Shown here piece by piece: positions 3,278 to 5,929 of a stretch of DNA of 5,929 nt. The notes beneath the pieces are model-generated. The model ran no database searches. It was not told the origin of the DNA and was given only the letters and a program-made list of their open reading frames with translations. A program made the position numbers and the translations under genes. Each line of letters opens with the position of its first letter. The stretch's first letter is position 1. This stretch comes from CAZSPL01 sp964608735 (lineage in GTDB: Bacteria; JAJVIF01; JAPKYR01; CAZSPL01), in the NCBI GenBank assembly GCA_964608735.1, contig CAZSPL010000220.1, positions 1 to 5,929 on the forward strand. Reading direction: 5' to 3'.

Positions 3278-5815
3278 GTGCGTAGCGCCGTAGCCGGGAT
3301 ATTTTTGTTCGCCGTGCTTTACATGCTGCACGGATGCTCGGGAAGCGAAATGCCCGGGCTCCCGGACAGCCATGCCATGCGCGCGCCATCTTCGTCCACC
3401 ACGAGCTGCATCGGCATGTGGCGCATGACCGTCGACTGGGAATCCGGCTCCCTCGACATCGCCCCGCTACGCGGTGCATCCAAGGCGCTCAACGCGCTCA
3501 ACCTTATCGAGCCGCCGCCGGGAGTTTTCCTCAAGGTGAAGCCATCGACCCTCGTCATCGACGAGGAGAATCATGAGATCCATTGCGATGTCATCATCAA
3601 ACATCCCGTGCAGCCCATGGAGGGGCGGTTCAACGGGTTCGACGTGAAGGGCATCGTATTCGGCCCCCGCGTGACCAACGCCGACGGGCTTACCGCGTAT
3701 TTCAATCCCGATGATTTTTCCGGCACGCCGCTGGGATATGTCGACGGGCTGCTCGGGGTACCCGACCAGACGGCGCATTACAGCGAGACATTCAACGGCT
3801 ACAAATATTTCTGCGACAACCTCGGCATCGAGGAAAGCCTCGAGGATTTCTACTCCGACGCGGACAATGTCGCGAACCGGGGCATTTTCACCGAAGGAAG
3901 CACCAGCCGCAGGCATTACGACCTCGCGTTCGGCCCCAACCCGACGAAGTTCGGGGTCTTCAACTACGCGGTCTACGCATCGCACATCTGGCCGCAGGGG
4001 AACCCGCCGTTCGGGCCGGAGCAGTTCTCGGTCACCGCCGGAAACCAGGCGGAGCCGGTGTTCGCACAAGTCACCGAGCTATATAACACCCTCGTATACA
4101 ACACCGATTTCAATATCGGCTCCGGGGCGATAGGGCTCTGGATAGATGTTTTCGACTGGCTGAAGCCGTCGGAGCCGAATCCCGTATGGATAGAATCCCC
4201 CGGCGTATTCCCGCAAATCGAGGCTTCATTCGTCGAGGAAATCGGCCCGTTCCGTACGCGGTACTTCGTCGAGACCGATGCCGCGCCGACAACGGTCGGG
4301 CAACTCGATATCATCGTCACGTCCGAGGACGAGACCACCTACGGCGAGCATTATTTCGGCGACCTGATGGGGGAAAGCCATCCGCTGTACGATGAATTCA
4401 TCGTCACGAAATTCATCCATCGCACCACGGTGGTGAAATACAACCTGTTTCCATATGTGGAGCCGTTCGACGGATTCGGGCCGGAGTGGACATTGTCCAG
4501 CAATTGGACCCTCGAGGGCGACAACAGCCTGCTGAACAACCAGGACGACACCGACTGTTACGCGGCGCATATTTCCGACGCGATAAGCCCGGAAATCCCC
4601 GTGCCCGAGAGCGACGAGCCGCTGATATTGATGATTTACCACGCGGTGGATGTCGAGTATGACCACGACGAGATGTACGTGCAGGTCAACGGGCAGACGG
4701 TGGAGCCATCGAGGGGGATTTTATACAACGACGACGACACGCCGGGATGGACCGGCGAGATGGCGCCGGGATGGTCGGCATTCGAGCTCAGCACCGGGTT
4801 CAACGGCGAATGGGTGACGATACGCTTCATCAGCAACGCCGACGGCACCGGGCAGTGCCAGTCGAGCGGATACTACGGGTGGCAGATATATCACGTGATG
4901 CTCGGCTTCGCGGACAGCCTCGATTTCCCCGCGCTGATAGCATCCATCGATGGCCCGAACGACGTGGGCGATGCCGGGCCGCATGAATTCACGGCGGATA
5001 TTTTTGACTACAACACCGATGACGAATATATGTACGAATGGGAAACCGGCGACGATGTCCCCGCGATGTACGACGACGGGCCGGGTAACGTCGACGGCAC
5101 AATCGACATCACATTCCCCGGCAATGGGAATTACACCATCGATCTGCGCATCGGCCACGTGTCCGGGTTGTTCTCAACCGCGCTCGCGCCGCTGAACGTG
5201 GTGTATTACGACCTGCCTGAGCATGGGGTCGTCGAGGATTTCGAGAGCCCGCTCGGCGACGAATGGCAGTTCAACGACCTGTCGCAGTGGCATTACGGGG
5301 AGAATTGGGGACGCATGATGGTGCTCGACAAGTGGGCGCTCGATGCCGACGGGGATGACGACGGGTGTTACGAGGACAACCAGTTCGCCGAGGCGCGGTG
5401 GACGGTTACGATCCCGGTGTCGGGATTCGCGGTGCTGAAACTCATCCACATGATAAACGCCGAAAATTCGCCGATACTTCCGGACTACTGCTTCGACGGC
5501 GGTATTGTCGCGATAGACCACAATATACTCATGTCGAGCGGGATGCTTAGCGGATGGGGGAATGTATACAACGACGGGTATTTCCTCGACAACACCGGCG
5601 GCTACATCGCCCCGGCGGGGACATTCTGTTTCTCCGGCACCAACCCCTCGCTGTCGACGGCATTCGATTCTTCGATACTGGATATCTCCTCATACGCCGA
5701 CGGCAACGAGCACGTGATAAGCCTCATCTTCGACTCCGACGGCTCCAACTCTTGCGAAGGGTCGGGGGATTATACGAGTTGGTCGATTGATGAGGTGGGG
5801 GTTTATTGGGAGTAG
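3278..5815 (+). CDS. Large secreted lipoprotein with duplicated beta-sandwich-like domains around a PKD-like domain
   Basis: This 845-residue protein has no function I recognise. Residues 1-19 (MRSAVAGIFLFAVLYMLHG) are a lipoprotein signal with C20 as the lipidated residue; the box LHGC is slightly unusual, with His at -2. Ser at +2 would favour the outer membrane under Enterobacteria-derived rules. Residues 38-388 form an unrecognised extracellular region with the segments KHPVQP (109-114) and FNGFDVKGIVFGP (118-130). I have an unverified memory of similar 'HP..gFDVrGI' motifs in uncharacterised secreted proteins. Residues 394-543 and 652-845 are related repeats, each opening VExF...EW and closing C-x-x-SG-x-Y...W-x-I-x-x-V, like galactose-binding or MAM-type beta sandwiches. 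Between them, residues 551-643 look PKD-like, with YEWETGD and TFPGNGNYTIDLRI. The composition is Asp/Gly-rich, suggesting Ca2+ binding. Start: GTG 3278 with GGAGGG 5 nt upstream; the ATG at 3239 (858 residues) is less likely. A surface binding or adhesive role is an inference. The gene appears monocistronic, and no clear terminator follows. Confidence 0.75.
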   Translation: MRSAVAGIFLFAVLYMLHGCSGSEMPGLPDSHAMRAPSSSTTSCIGMWRMTVDWESGSLDIAPLRGASKALNALNLIEPPPGVFLKVKPSTLVIDEENHEIHCDVIIKHPVQPMEGRFNGFDVKGIVFGPRVTNADGLTAYFNPDDFSGTPLGYVDGLLGVPDQTAHYSETFNGYKYFCDNLGIEESLEDFYSDADNVANRGIFTEGSTSRRHYDLAFGPNPTKFGVFNYAVYASHIWPQGNPPFGPEQFSVTAGNQAEPVFAQVTELYNTLVYNTDFNIGSGAIGLWIDVFDWLKPSEPNPVWIESPGVFPQIEASFVEEIGPFRTRYFVETDAAPTTVGQLDIIVTSEDETTYGEHYFGDLMGESHPLYDEFIVTKFIHRTTVVKYNLFPYVEPFDGFGPEWTLSSNWTLEGDNSLLNNQDDTDCYAAHISDAISPEIPVPESDEPLILMIYHAVDVEYDHDEMYVQVNGQTVEPSRGILYNDDDTPGWTGEMAPGWSAFELSTGFNGEWVTIRFISNADGTGQCQSSGYYGWQIYHVMLGFADSLDFPALIASIDGPNDVGDAGPHEFTADIFDYNTDDEYMYEWETGDDVPAMYDDGPGNVDGTIDITFPGNGNYTIDLRIGHVSGLFSTALAPLNVVYYDLPEHGVVEDFESPLGDEWQFNDLSQWHYGENWGRMMVLDKWALDADGDDDGCYEDNQFAEARWTVTIPVSGFAVLKLIHMINAENSPILPDYCFDGGIVAIDHNILMSSGMLSGWGNVYNDGYFLDNTGGYIAPAGTFCFSGTNPSLSTAFDSSILDISSYADGNEHVISLIFDSDGSNSCEGSGDYTSWSIDEVGVYWE

Positions 5816-5929
5816 AATATTATATTAAGATTTTCCATGTTTGGCCTTAAATAAGCTACTATTAATATTCTTATAATTGAGACCGTTGCGAATGCACATT
5901 GAAAATATATATTTCTCCTTCCGGGTCGT
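5816..5929. other. AT-rich tail, no supported gene
   Basis: Base composition drops sharply after the lipoprotein stop. There is no GC-rich stem with a T run, so no intrinsic terminator is visible. GAATATTA (5815-5822) and TAATATTC (5863-5870) form an AT-only inverted repeat. TATAAT at 5872-5877 and an ATG at 5892, open for 12 codons to the edge, could begin a plus-strand gene, but the ATG lacks a ribosome site. Minus-strand frames are also open at the edge, so nothing can be assigned. Confidence 0.4.

Noticed and set aside
3711..4133. Open frame on the plus strand inside the lipoprotein gene, Arg/Thr/Ser-rich
   Set aside because: It is a frame shadow of the lipoprotein coding sequence in GC-rich DNA. 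Similar shadows occur on both strands across 3255-5790.
5815..5870. GAATATTA...TAATATTC inverted repeat as a terminator of the lipoprotein gene
   Set aside because: The arms are almost all A/T and 40 bases apart, with no following T run. It would be too unstable.
5871..5929. Start of a plus-strand gene (ATG 5892) or end of a minus-strand gene at the right edge
   Set aside because: Only 12 to 35 codons are visible, several frames are open at once, and neither has a good ribosome site or a recognisable motif.

Overview
The window reads as bacterial chromosome: GC-rich coding sequence separated by short AT-rich intergenic stretches, with sigma-70-like promoter boxes, Shine-Dalgarno sites and a lipoprotein signal peptide. 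An exported CAP-domain protein, a large Cys-anchored lipoprotein and a single-pass TPR protein show heavy investment in the cell envelope. The species cannot be named from this sequence. The style (GC-rich uncultured bacterium with large uncharacterised secreted lipoproteins) would fit a deep-branching or candidate phylum, but that is an impression only.

Layout from left to right. (1) 1-283, minus strand: N-terminal part of a secreted CAP/SCP-domain (YkwD-like) protein that runs off the left edge. (2) 284-576: divergent intergenic region with a perfect 7-bp inverted repeat just upstream of the CAP gene, a weaker dyad, and -10-like boxes for both flanking genes. (3) 577-1956, plus strand: a membrane protein with an N-terminal four-Cys zinc ribbon, one transmembrane helix, TPR repeats, a long acidic linker and a C-terminal AMIN-like beta domain. 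(4) 1995-2686, minus strand: a complete type II toxin-antitoxin operon, Phd/YefM-like antitoxin followed by a PIN-family toxin, joined by a GTGA stop/start overlap. Its AT-rich promoter is well formed and carries two copies of the palindrome TGTTCAACA. (5) 2813-3106, minus strand: a short DciA/DUF721-like protein. (6) 3278-5815, plus strand: an 845-residue lipoprotein with an unrecognised N-terminal region, then two related beta-sandwich-like repeats flanking a PKD-like domain. (7) 5816-5929: AT-rich tail without a convincing gene.

The genes do not form one pathway. Divergent and convergent arrangements make at least four transcription units. The toxin-antitoxin pair is self-contained, and the CAP, TPR and lipoprotein genes share only an envelope or extracellular location. 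No CRISPR array, rRNA, tRNA, insertion sequence or defence island is visible. The best leads are the toxin-antitoxin operator layout, the zinc ribbon-TM-TPR-AMIN architecture with its repeated hydrophobic-GEG motif, and the internally duplicated lipoprotein.
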